NCBI RefSeq assembly: GCF_020184175.1
Contig: NC_065533.1
Location: 9,012,695-9,076,694, forward strand
Direction: 5' to 3'
Length of the DNA stretch: 64,000 bases
Origin: Aphis gossypii
Taxonomy: Eukaryota; Arthropoda; Insecta; Hemiptera; Aphididae
The notes beneath the pieces were generated by a model. That model had not been told where the DNA came from and ran no database searches. It saw only the letters and a list, made by a program, of their open reading frames with translations. Below are positions 48,934 through 62,800 of the stretch, piece after piece; the first letter of the stretch is position 1, and each line of letters starts with the position of its first letter. Made by a program: the position numbers and the translations under genes.

Positions 48934-51900
48934 ATCGTCAATACTTAGCACAATAACCAGATTTGAATACGTAAAATGCTTATCCGATTTTACCAATTTA
49001 AAATCGTCAATGTATATCTATCGATTTTTGAAATGTAAACTGCGGATAATCTAAAATAAATTGTTTTAATTTTTAATTAAAAATTGATTGTTGTGGACAA
49101 TGTGGACCAATGTACGATAATCGTATAAAGTGTATACTGCTTGTATTCAATTTATTAATGTGTTCGTTTAAAATTAAAATTGCAAAAATACCGAAGAATT
49201 AAGGCTACTAAGCCATCAACTGGATTTCTGTTTATATCTGAAAGTGACGAAATAATTATTATTGCATAATTTGTATTCGTCAAACGATTGTTATTATGTA
49301 ACTTCGTGTGGCAGTTTATTTCCAAAAAGGATTATGTTTTTTTATTAAAAGTTAATTAAACTATTGACTAAATTTTTAATTTTTTCCTTTACTCATTTTT
49401 TTTATGGTTTACTTGAATAACTAATCCTCATTATCGGTAAAATGAATAGCTCAAACCTCAAAGTAGGAAACAAAAAAATATTGTATGGCTTAATTTAATT
49501 ACACTTTAACACAATATTATTTATTTATTATTTTTTGCGTGATTATTATTAATTATTACTTACGATGGATTATAGGTAAAATTTCGTGGTAAAAAAGTGT
49601 AAATAATTAAGTAAAAAGAAAAATATAATGTGATACACGATAAACGAATCAATTAGTATATTGATACAAATTTTAATTAAATAATTTACCCAATAAAATT
49701 AATAATTAATAGTTTTGTATGTACTATTATCGACAATACTACAACTTAATTGTTGGTGATAATGATAACGATATAACTGAGTATTACTACTTTATAGAAA
49801 TTATTATATATGAACATATATTATTTTTGTATAAATAATTAATTCGATTATTTTTGTTTAACGATGATCTGGTAATTATAATTATTGATTTTTTTTTTTA
49901 TATAAATTATTCTAAATATTATTATTATATATATATCATACTTTTTATACCATGAACTTTATTACTACCCTGCATTTTTTGATGCTTAAGACTTTTATAC
50001 TTAAGACATTTTTACCTCGAACTTTTTTTATCGTAATTCATTACTCATCGATAATTATAAATAATTTTTGATGTCTTAATAACATAAATTTTTGATAATT
50101 TAGTTGATCGTTAATGTAGGTAACTTTATAATAATATTTCAATAAGTTTTAGCATTTGATAATTTTAATCTAACTGTTTAGTGTCTAATGTAGAAAAGAA
50201 AGTTTTATGATTTTACAAGGATGATTTTTATCTAGATTCATTAGTCATTAAAATAGAAATTAAGTTTTATTTACGTATAGATTTAATCAAAACTTTACCT
50301 TTTTTTCGGATATAGTGATTTATTATATTATTTTCAAATGTAAAGATTCCCTTTCTACCACTCAGTGACCTATTTTCAACTAAAGTATCAATATATTTAT
50401 TTTTGTTACAAAAATGTCTTAATACGTATAGTTGTAAAGGTCAAAGAAAAAGATTATACAAAGTTTTAGATGTGACAAGTATATAGTGTGTTATTACTTA
50501 TTACTTATTAGTATGCACTAATGGAATTTTATGATTCGTTTTATTTTAAATAAACAATTTACTGATTTTAATATTCAAAAAATATATACGTAAAAACATA
50601 ATTCTTTTATGTTCTGCGTGTTATTGAAAAATTTAAATTAAAACGTATATAATATACTTTATGGTATACTACTTACTACATCTAATTTACCTATTGAATT
50701 TTTGAAAAAAATTCTAATTAAATCGTACTATTTCCTCCACGTGGAATATTTTTAGAAATCAAAATATGTTAGTATAATAAGTACTAATTAGTACATGATT
50801 TTATACCAATAGTTTTAAACAAGGAATGAATTCCTTTTGATATTAAATGGATTTATAGTTCGCTCTAAATTTGTTTATATTACAAGCAAATAAACAAATT
50901 TCTGTAAATGTTAAGATCTGGAATTTAATACAAAACGTTCTTAGGAACCAAGTAGAATATAAAATAATAGATTGAGAAAAAAGCAAAGATGCATATAAAA
51001 TTATCAATTGTCTTAATTAAAATCATTAGGTATAGCAGGGAGAATAACACAGTTAGATTTTATAAATATATTAATCCACAAAAGAGAAAGATAAAAGAGC
51101 TAATAGTTGACAAATAAGATATAATATAAAACATTAGTCAATCAGAATAATTTCTTATTGAAGCGAACATAGAACACATTATGTTCGTCAGAAATATTTA
51201 GGTATGTAGTTATGTAAAAAACGGAAAGATTTTCACCGTTCGATGTGAAAAGTAGAAAGCTAGTACAAAATACAAATAGTAAAATATAAAAATATTATGA
51301 ATTAATTAAATACCTAAATAGGGAGCAAAATTAACTCGATGGTAAGAAAAACAGGTTTAATGAAAAACTTACAAATAATTCAAAAGCGCATTTGAATAAA
51401 TGACTAATGGAGTAAAAAATTAGAAAATATTAAACCAAATTAATGAAATAGAAAGAGTTTAAAAATTTCTTATCAATTGAAGTAGAATATTATATGGAAT
51501 AAAATTATGTCCAATAATCAAAAATCAAAATAAATTTTAAGTGATAAATTATTGATACTAAATTTAATTTACATCTCGAAAATTATCATTATTTAGAAAA
51601 AAAGGAATAATTATTTAACCAAGTTAAAATGTAAAAATAACATGATCGTTAAATTTACGTAGTAGATAGTTGCAGGAAAATACAAAATTAATGAAATATA
51701 TATCTAATGTTGTATATTTTCAATATGTTTATCCTTTTATATTATATAAAATATCTATATGAATATTGAATACCTTAATTAATACTTTTATTAGAATCCT
51801 ATAATCAACGTATAACATTCAGTTTAAATTTAGCATCTAGAAATTTATTGATGAAGTGAGTACCTATAGTTAAAATGTTTACGAAACTCTTAAAAAAAAA

Positions 51901-54900
51901 TATAGCGAGTAGCCATAGTCACTCTTGAGTGGACAAGTATGTAAATTGTAAAATATAATTTTGTAAACTCAGCATACAAATAAAGTAAAGAAACTTTAAT
52001 GTGTCTAATGTTAATGTAATATGTATTATTTATAAAAAATTAACATTAGGTGTTCATTAAATCACATTGGCTAAAGCTATTTATATAATATCTATACTAT
52101 CGGATATTGTGTTTATTTGTATTTTTGAATAATTCTACACTCTACAGTGTGGGACATTAGAAGTTAGAACACCTTATAGATATACAAATTGAAAAAAAAA
52201 GATATAAATATAGTTAGATGAGATTAATCTGCGTAGCTGTTAAAATAAACACTAACAATTAATATATAAAATAAAAAAAAACTATTATTCTATCAAGGCT
52301 TTTTCACCGGTGGTGTGCTTATGAACAACTCATAAATTAATAAAATAAATAAACAGTTCATATATAGATACATCACAATTCACAATGCACAGTATCACAC
52401 TGCATACATTCCTCTGAGACTCTGCAGTATACACTGTTTGAACTTTTTCTAATAATTGCTTTCTATAATATGGTAATAACTAAAATATAAAATGGAAAAA
52501 ATGTTGCTTAAAGTAAATTGTATTTTGAGTACAAAACCAATTAATTTTTAATCATTTTGTTTTTTGCAAGACATCTACTTAGTTTACGATATGTAATACA
52601 ATTGTTTTTCTTCGCATGTTATTGTTCAGGAAATTACGAATACGAATAATCGGACAAAGAATTGATTTTCTCAATACTGAGTGTGTAAATAATTTAATTT
52701 AAAGGCAATTAGAGGGATCTACGCATTTAAAAAATATATTTTTGTTGTTGTTGGTTATAACGAAAATAATGTATACTTAATTGTATCTCGGGAAAGACAA
52801 ACAATATACATATAACTTATGGATGAAGATGTTATACCGTAAATGATCAGAACTAGAATCATTGGTAAGTACTTAATGATGTGTTTAATAATTTTATATA
52901 AAATGTTCTAAATTTAAATACTATAATACCTACCAATAAGTTTATATATCATTAATATCATAATAATTTTTATAAGTATATATGTGTAAATTAATATTTT
53001 ATATTTTATGCTATGAATATGAATATTATGCGCTAACATATATTTCGTATAAAAATATTTTTAGCCTAAATAAGAAAAAACAATACTCAGTATAACCCTA
53101 CCTGACCTAACGTGTATAAGAAATTAACAACAATAAAACGGTTTTTTAATAAGTAACTACCCATTATTTTGAAACTTAATAAATGTAAACATATTTTTTA
53201 TTTAAAGATTAATATATGCGTTCCTAGGAAAATTTTAATTTTATTAATTGTACAAAATGTAACATTAAATTGTTAGTAGTTCAAGTAGTTGACATAGTCC
53301 ATTTCATTATGATAATCACATGAGCCAACGCCAAGAGTATAATCGCAAAAAAAAATAATGCATTTTAACTTTTAAGCCGTCAACATATTATAAAATATCA
53401 CATAAGAATATCACTTTAATAAGTAGAGTCATGCAAATATATTAAAAACAAAATAATATATGTTTACAATTTATCAAATGTATCATTTAAATAATTAAAG
53501 TTTAGGAATAAATCTGATTAATAATAATAATATTTATTAAGGTGTAATGGTAAATACGAATATTATCTTAGTGTACCTATTTGATTTAATTATTATTCTA
53601 AGACACGTACTCTTGCGGACTGCGATTACTTATTGTAAATGTAATTAAACAACGCATTTGTTATTAATAAGATCTACCTACTGTTTTATCACCAATTTTA
53701 TAACATCAACATAACAACAACAACAATATTCGGTTAAAATCTTTTAGTAATACCGATAATCGATATTACTGCTTATAACTTCGGAAACTAAATAATAAAT
53801 TTCTTAAGCAACAAATATGCCAGAAAAATAATTGATGACATGCACGAGGGGAGGACATAGTTATATATCACATATTATTTTTCATTGATACCTATTCACA
53901 TTGTACTTTTTAAGTAGATAACGGACTAGTATAATGTTTTTTAAAGTTTAAAATATTGTATTAAAAACCGGTGAAAAATACCCAACCACTCTGCGTCATT
54001 TTAGAAGTATTCCAGAACTCTCAAAATGTGTTATTCGGTAAGGGTAACTAATATGAATATAAATTATTTTTTATACTTTAAAACTATAATCTATACCTAA
54101 ATAAATTATGTTTATCTAAATTATATTAATATTTACTTTTGTAACTAACAAAAAAAGTTATTTAAAGTACGTAGTTGATTCTAAAAAATAAAAAAAAACA
54201 AATTGTCCCTTCTATTGGTTCAGTAAATAAAAAAAAATAATTTATAAGACACAAAAAAGTGTACAATAAATATCTAGATTAAAGAGAGGACAAAATATAA
54301 GTAACATTGTTTACCCTAGACATGACATAGAACGTTTTTAAGTTAAAATTGTTAAAATATTTACATTACAGCGCTAGAAAATTGATTAATTGTACATAAA
54401 TATAAATATATCTAAATATTTAATAGATGCATTGAGTATCTAAATTATGTATTAAGCGCAATTATATGAAATTATCTCCTAGTTTTTTTAACACATATAT
54501 TGTATCTTATTAAAATAGTTTAGAATGTTCTAAAATAACGATTATTGATATATTTTATCTCAGAATAAGTATTGAGTTTTTTTTAATTAAATTACGATCA
54601 AAGATTTTTGATGAATTTTTAACGAGTCAAGACAAAAAACTGTACAATTTTAATTTATTTGAAAGTTTAAGTAAAAATCTAAAATATTTTCCTAGAATTC
54701 ATTTGCATACCAAAGATCAAATTTATTATGGGCCCTAATTAGCCCAAAACAAAATACTAGCTCCGTTACTGGATTAGCTAGTCTTAAGTAAATTATTTTT
54801 GATGGATTATCTAGTAATTTTTTATTTTCTCATCGATTTTTCCAGTATTATGGCTTCTGCTGTTTCAAAAGTTTATTGATTCAAATTTCTACTCCGAGAA

Positions 54901-55999
54901 ACTTAATCTCAGTTTTAAAAGTCTGGTAATACTTTTAATGCTGGTTATTATAATTTATAAGTCTATAACTTTCCTAAGTAATACTTTTCAGATGGTTATA
55001 ATCTCTTATTCTAGACTTTTTTTATACCCTTAAGTATAGTAATTGTTTATTTATTTTTGCGATTATTGATTTAAATTATAATACTGTAACAATAAAAAAC
55101 AACAAGTATATCGTGTGTGTACAAAAATATTTCGTTATCTATATCTACTGATGGTAAAGAAATATTTTGTGGTCCCCTCCTATTCGGTCAAATTGCTCAC
55201 ACCTAGGTAATATAAGTATATATGATCAAACGTAATTTCCTTATCAATTTATAACTATAACTTTTTCATATTTTCTATTTGTTAATCTAATTAATCATTG
55301 TATTGTGTAAATATTATAAACCATACTTATATATGTATTGTTTTAAGAAAAAAAAATCGGCAACGTCAGAATACTCTTGGAAATCTATACCTACTAAAAT
55401 TATTAATTATTAATTTGATTAAACTATCGAACGTACAAAATATATCCATTAAAATAAACCACAGTAAATATAATCGTAGATTGATAATGTATAACTTACT
55501 ATGTAACATTAAGCGCACGAATCGGTACGATACAAATTTTGTTTCTTTAAATGGTGATTTTTTCGTCATTCAAAATTTAACTTACATACATTAAGTCCAT
55601 TCAGAGTAAATAGTTTTTCTAGATACCGCCCAACTTCACTATCGAATATAGCTATGAATAACTGAAATCAAAAAAAAAAAAAAAAAAATCCCATGCTTCG
55701 CATAATTTAAAATACTATATTTTGTCAAAAGTTATACATTTATTGAAAAATTATTGTAAATAGGTTATAGTTAGGTTAGATCTCCGTTAAACTGACACAT
55801 CAATGATTGTGTTGATGCATGTGTATACAATATATAGATATATATATATAGGTAGAAAATGTTTTGAAACATGTGCCGTACTCATAATAAACAGAAACAA
55901 TAATATTTGAAAGTGTATTTTAGCGCGATAGTATTATAAGTACAGTTAAGTAAAACAAAACAGAAAATATTATATGATGTAAATAATAATTTATCAGAC
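48934..55999. other. AT-rich intergenic DNA
   Basis: No supported gene. At 53946-54037 a plus-strand stretch between an acceptor-like TTTTTTAAAG and donor-like TTCG|GTAAGG is open (KTGEKYPTTLRHFRSIPELS), unassigned. The ORF pair at 55298-55594 overlaps on both strands. Poly-A of 19 at 55670-55688. Confidence 0.5.
55670..55688. repeat. Poly-A tract
   Basis: Nineteen A in a row; no retroelement body recognised. Confidence 0.9.
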
Positions 56000-56699
56000 G
56001 AGGTCATCGTGACCCACAGCGAGCATCAACGAATCAAAATATATTATATTATATACCTTCCATTGCACATTACAAGACGTAGTGTATACCTAATACCTAT
56101 CGGTGCACGCGAAAAGAATATTAAGATGTTTTATCTAATGTGTCTCCACAGTCCACGCATACCTACCTATACCTACCTACCAGTCGTAAATTTGAAAAGC
56201 ACGGGATTTTTTTTATTCTTCAATCGAAATCGAGATAATGTTCGAGAGAGTTTGGATCAACGGTGCGCGCGGGTAATTATTATTTTTATGATTATCAGCC
56301 GCACTCGGAAACAATATAATATACACAATTTAATGTACGCACACACACATTCGTGCATAATATATAATATATGTAGTTATTACTATATTACACAACGCGA
56401 ATATCGCGAATACAGCTATTACCTACATACGAAACCGAAGGGCGTTCGTTCGTCGGTTCGAGGTAGGTACCTATACGCCGCGACAGCACCTGCAGCGCCC
56501 GTGTACATATGTGTGTAGTACGGCCCGACTGAAATAATATGACGTGTACCTATGTGTATTATAATTTATATGTGTAACCCACAAACGTCGATGAACGACA
56601 CGATACGTAATTTATGAAACGTGTCGTTAAAACAAACAAAACGCGCATACCTAATAACGCTATATAGGAGGTAGGTACTATATAGATGATTAACAGCCG

Positions 56700-56718
56700 T
56701 TTTTTTTTTTTTTTTTTT
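56700..56718. repeat. Poly-T tract
   Basis: Nineteen T in a row within the GC-elevated zone. Confidence 0.9.
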
Positions 56719-59023
56719 ATCCTGAATACCTGCAATTAAACGGAATTGCGATAGCGGCAGCGCATATAGGTGTATAGGCACTGTATACATAAGACATAAC
56801 ATAATAATATAATATATATATATACTCAATGAACGTATATTACAGTGCTATTAAATTACCCGTAGCCTTATGAACCGCGCGTATATTTACTTATGTATTG
56901 TAATGTCGCGTAAATTATACGATAAATATAATATTGTGAATGTATCGGTGTCTGTGTAACTGTGTAAGCGATTGCGATTTCCCTACCCGTTGTTATTTTC
57001 ATATTTCATTTAAGGTATATTATTATGTTCATTATTGGGAGGTTTTTCACTGTTTTATCGCGAGCCAAGAGGGCGGTATAGTGCGTGTCTAACGCATATA
57101 GGTACCTACGCAACTTTTAAATTTAGTTTATGCGACGTCTGATAATGCACAATAGATAAGTAATACGTTAGAACGGCGAACTGCTTTTGGACAAAGTATT
57201 GAACGACGCGTACACGAAATTGCCTCCTCTCCTCACCTACCTAGCAGTCCCACCGATTTCAAAAAAACACCAAATGATTTTAAATTGAGTTTCGCTAATT
57301 GCAAAACATTATAAGTGTATTTTTTTTACAATTTTCACAATTGACAGTGTCCACGGTCATTGTTATGACTTCGTTTCCGTTATTTTTTTTATATATACTT
57401 CTAATGGTGATGACCGAAGTACACCGATCACCTGTATGGTCTTTTTCTAGTTTTTTGATTTTGTATATATACGCTAGATCGCTAGAACGGCCATTGAATA
57501 CTTTGAATTCCTTAATGCGTCTCCGAGTGACTATAGCTTTTTTTTGAGAAAGTATTATTATAAAATTCTGACGTGTATTATAATATACTTTACATAAAAT
57601 CAAATCCGCTTCAAATAGGTGTAGTTACATCACTCGTTATAAATATTTACACAGTTATTTACTGACTGTTTATACTAATAAAGTGACGCATTGGTGTTTG
57701 GAAACTGATAACTGTAAGATATAGTATATCATGTATATATTTCCACGTGGATTAAATTTATACAGATTTTTATCTTTTGCGCCCAATATCAAATAATTGG
57801 ATACACCTAGTACTAGCTTTCACTGTCCACTGCAGATATTCTATCAAACGCGAATGAAACCGATTTCACACGCGCATCAAAGCACAATATTTATTCTTAT
57901 AACGATTACGCGGATGTTGAAATATTCTAGTATAAGGTAGATATTATGTACACGCCATACACACTAGTAAAGGTGCTGGTATTGGCATTTACACGAGGTA
58001 TCTACCACGCAGAGTATGTGCACAACCGTATAATATAATATTATATACTCGTAATGCGCAGCTATATATTATACACCGCGATTTCTGGGATATTAACCGC
58101 AACGATAATAACCATTGGGTGTGGGTATGGTTGTTTTGGTGTTTGATACACAAACCTTTATTGTGCCATCGCGTTAAACGGTGGTTAGGTAGGATTTTAA
58201 TTACATACGTCATCTGGTCGGAGATGGACGAATTTAGACAATTATTTACTTCCGGTAACGCGCACGCAGACGGCCGCGCTGCCGCGCGAATGATAAACTC
58301 ACTGATATATTATACGCATAGATACGTATATCCATGTTATGTACATAATATAATATTATGTATACGGCGTACAGGGAAATAACAGCAGAGGCCGTGTTAT
58401 TTGTATTATTAGGACACGGATTTTCGTGTAAAAAAAATTTGTTAAAGACAAAAATTGTGAAATCCGGGCAATCGTTTAAATATTTAATCAAAGCGGACAA
58501 AAAATATTTTTTAAAACTACCACTTATAAAAAGTTATTTTTTTTTTTATGAACTAGTAAATAGATGGGTACTAAAACAATGTGAACCAGTGGTAAAACGC
58601 GTATATTCATTTATAATTTTCATCGTTTGTTCTAACACGAGTAAACAACGTTTTGAAAATAATCGAATAAGTTATTCATTTTGGATTTCCTGGTAAATAA
58701 AACAATGTATTCGAAACCTTTGAACATTTTGAAACTTAAAAACTAATGAAACCTTTTCTAAGCTCCAGTTCAAACTCAATGGCGTGATGTATATTGTGAA
58801 TTGTACATGTTTAAATGTTTTAATCGTACTTTATTTAATTAAATGTTTTACTACGAATCTCCTGCTACGTGTTTAGGTGCAGATTTAATTCTCCAACAGT
58901 GCTTTTGAACGTTCAAGGCTTTCGGTAAATAAATACTATAAGTACGGTGTGCCGTGTACATATTGTATCCTTTTTTAATCCCCAATTTATTATGAATTCG
59001 CATTATTCATCATACAGGTATAG

Positions 59024-59089
59024 TTGAGCGGCATCGCTCTGGAGCCAACGTCCGACCCGCGCTTAATCTGGTTTGACGACAATATCTAA
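59024..59089 (+). CDS. Candidate terminal exon, unrecognised
   Basis: After CATACAGGTATAG the sequence becomes GC-rich and reads LSGIALEPTSDPRLIWFDDN-I and TAA (59087). Upstream 58960-59018 is pyrimidine-rich and intron-like, so TATAG or CATACAG may be an acceptor. The peptide has good amino-acid variety and GC-rich codons, but the antisense frame is also open. No family recognised and no partner exon established. Confidence 0.25.
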   Translation: MSGIALEPTSDPRLIWFDDNI

Positions 59090-59810
59090 TCTAATAATAT
59101 CGTAAAAAATAAGTACCATAATAATTTATAGTAAAAAATAAAATCGAAACGGCAGGCGAGGAGGTGGTGGCGCAGATCGACACCGATACAGAGAGATGCT
59201 GAATTGATCCGAAGGCCACAGTTGTTATTTTGACCCCTACAGGAAATAATTTATAACACAATAATATATCGCACACGCACGCGCACATACACACACACAC
59301 GCGCGCGTACTTACACGCATATAGATACAATGCAACGAGCAAAAATGACGAACCGTGCAGTGTCGAATTACGTACGACGCGTTGGTCCTTGATTCTTCAA
59401 ACCGTCGTAATGACGGCGATATTATGTACATAATAAAATATAATATTATGTGTGTTTGATTTTGACGTGTTCGCACGGAAGACGTACCTACGTTTCAGGG
59501 AACGCCGGTCGGAAATTATTGTTCGATTCTCGGCCGAACACGCATGTTTGTGACGAATTAATATAATAATATTATATATGGTGTACAGTGTACTAAACAT
59601 GATATTATGATAAACAATAATAAACCCGCGTTATCGGTGGACAGTGGCGTAATCGTAGCGAGTGAGATCCTGATGAATGGATGTCGATTACACCAACGAC
59701 AAACCCTTAGCCATCACTCTTCTCTCCGCGTTAGCTTTTTTCACTGTTCCGACTGTTGCGCGAATTTTCAAAGAATAATGATTATTTACGATAAAATGTC
59801 GATTATATAA

Positions 59811-62800
59811 ATTCCAAACTCGTACTTGTATAATAATGCTATCATATACCTATACCTATGTGTTATATTAAACTATGTAAAATCTGAATTCAAGAATTTA
59901 CCCCTTATAGCTTTTAAATGTTGATACAGGTAGGTATTGTAATTAGTATTGTAATAAGAGTTAAGAGTTAAAACTATTTTAAGCATAACGGTTTAAAACT
60001 TCCAAATAAGTATAACCTACCTAATTAGAAACTGTTGTTGCATGGAGATACAAAAAATAACCCACTACTTTCATAATATTTTTTACCTTTTCTTAAATAT
60101 ATTTATTATATTGATAACATATATACCTCATGTTCCCATTGAATTAAGTGCGTGACTGGGTAGATGAGTTACAACAGAAATATTTATTGCTCAGCCTCCC
60201 CGGTGTCAGTACGTCAGAGCTCATATAGTTGCATTTGCAGTGACATTTAATTTTTTTCTTATTGATCTTAATTCATTACAATTACGTATAATTTTGATTT
60301 ATATTTATAAAAATTTAAATCAGTTAAAAAAATTGTATATGTTATATCGTTAAATATAATATTAGTATATTACATAGCGATTGTTTTAGTTTGAAGTATA
60401 TATAAACTATATAATATATAATATAAATAGGTAATGAAAAAAATGTAATATAATATTATAATATTATGGTATGTCCTAGTGAAAAAAATTCATCATGCCT
60501 TCCCGCAAGACCTAACTAATATTAAGCTTTAAACTTAAAATCTACACAAAAAAAATTTTTCAATATTTTTAAATTGCTATAAGAGCAATATATGAGAAAT
60601 TTTCTCATATACCTATTTAAGATTTAATATTAACTCACAAAAATATTTATTAATATACCTTAATCGAAAAAAAATTAAGTGTAGTCAGAAATTTCAAATG
60701 TCTGTTGACTATTAGTAGTATAAAAAAGTCAAGTTATTTTGAAAATTATTTCATTGAATCATAATAAAAACAAAAATAAACCAGTATCGTGTAAGAATTT
60801 CCATTTTACATATTTTTGGTTTTATTTCGAAAAATACTGTTGACATTTTTTGATTTTAACCCTCTTAGAGAATTATTTAGATCTAATTTGTTACCTGTAT
60901 AATCACCCTTAAGTTTAAAATTAACGGCGGAGATCGATTTCCCAAATTTTCAGAATCGTGTTATAGCTAAAATTAACATTTTTATTGCTTCAGAGTTAAT
61001 TAATAATACAATACAAATTTTAAGAAAAAATCATTGTAAAACCAATGTACCTGCTATACATTCATAGCTTCCACTTAGAATCTAAAAAAATGCTTGCTTA
61101 TTCGCATACATACTATTACTATAAAGCAAATGCATACATATATAAGAAATTTCTACATTTATAAAAAATTACAATAATAATAATATTAAAATTTATAATG
61201 TACCTACGTCAGTAACGAAACTTAATTCGTAAAGGAAAAGGTGAAGGGGTCAAACTTATATATGTACAATATAAAGTTTTGTTTTATATCTTTTTGCAAA
61301 AATTATTATTATATTACATTATTACAAGTTATATAAATTAATATTTAATACCAAATAAAATATATTATTTTATATAGTTCTCAAATAAGGCTAGAAGGAA
61401 GGGGATTCCATGCTCGAGACCCTCTTTCTAACTTGTGTCACCGACTTTACGTTCGTAACAAAGTCCACAAAAATTACTACGTGCGCAATATTTCATTTGG
61501 AAAAAAAAACTCGAGAATATTACTGTAAAAATGATTGCGACGCTTTTTGTACAAATTGCACGTAATTAATTAGTTTTCGTAGTAGGTACTTGGATAAATG
61601 TTTGTCGAAAAACGCAAATGCATTTAAACTATAGTTACCGATACTCGATAGTATTATATACATAGCGTCTCTGCCTTACATCTATACAACGGAAACGGGA
61701 AAATCAAGCAAAATTCCACAACCCAAAATCAAAATCTGTGGCAATATATAATTTTGTAATCTGAACATAAGCAACTATCAAGTATGCCAAGAGGAATATT
61801 TTCGAGTTAATATCATTTACATGTTTTTTATAAGATATTGTTTAACGAAGAAGTTATATTCACATAAGACAAGTTATATAGTTATAAGTATAAGCGTTAT
61901 ATATTTTATTTTGGGTACATAATATATAATAGCTAGTATAAAAAAATTAAAAACTGCGTAACTTCATTGTAAGACATCATTTTAAAATTTACAAAAGGTA
62001 CAAAGTATCATTTCAAAAATATACTTCTTTCAACATTTGATTATCAAATTCTAATAATTGTTAATCTATAAGCAAATATTTGTGTCATGTAGGTAATATT
62101 ATAAAAACTCGAACAATTTTAATTTTAAAAAGTTTATAAATAACTTAAAAAGAACTAAAATATTTTTAAAATATCATCATACAAATACATATATTAACAG
62201 TTTTTAAATATCTTAAGTCTCCTGCAGTTATTCATTTGTTGGTTACAACAAAAAAATGCGCATACTTATAATAATGCGATAATATTAATAATTAATAAAT
62301 TATACATATGTATGAATATTATATTATAATTAATTAAAACAGTACCTAATTGTAGGGAAATAGGGATTAAACCATTGTGTCGCCCCGATCAGGTATCGAA
62401 TGCTCAAACTTACGACACATATAAGACATATTGCCTTATAAGTATAGAATAATAACTGTAATAATTAATTTAATCTAGTTGTTACAAAACGCGTAAGTAT
62501 GGGTAGAGGAAAAGCTCTAAACGTCTTAAGACTGGTATTATACGGGGTAGGTAAAACTTGTAGGTATACTGCTATAGCTTTCCATAACTACCTCAATGTA
62601 TTTTGGATAAACAAATCAATTTTTAAATAAATATTAAATTTTAAAAACAATAATAATTATTGTCTTTTATTATATTACCGATTTGTATAACCAATTAATG
62701 ACTTGAAATTTGAACACAATAAATATCCGACCAAATATAATATTTTTAACATTAATTTAAAGTGCACTAACCATAGATACTCATGACTAAGTCATGAGTC

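Larger units (their letters stand above)
56000..59810. promoter_or_regulatory. Broad GC-elevated zone with unassigned ORFs
   Basis: CpG is more frequent than in the flanks, notably at 56395-56530, 57100-57240, 58240-58300, 59020-59220 and 59460-59780. Plus 56009-56518 (169 codons from GTG) is the longest open frame outside trehalase; plus 58358-58696 (112 codons, ATG) and minus 57603-57295 (102 codons, ATG) follow. None matches a family I recognise, all have AT-driven composition, and several overlap antisense frames. The zone may hold the 5' part of a gene or a long non-coding RNA. CA/CG dinucleotide repeats lie at 59270-59310. Confidence 0.25.

Noticed and set aside
53946..54037. Exon-like plus frame KTGEKYPTTLRHFRSIPELS between acceptor-like and donor-like sites
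   Set aside because: No partner exons, AT-driven codons and no known family; chance is likely in this much sequence.
59521..59545. GTTCGATTCTCGG resembles a tRNA T-loop
   Set aside because: No matching D-arm, anticodon arm or acceptor stem upstream.
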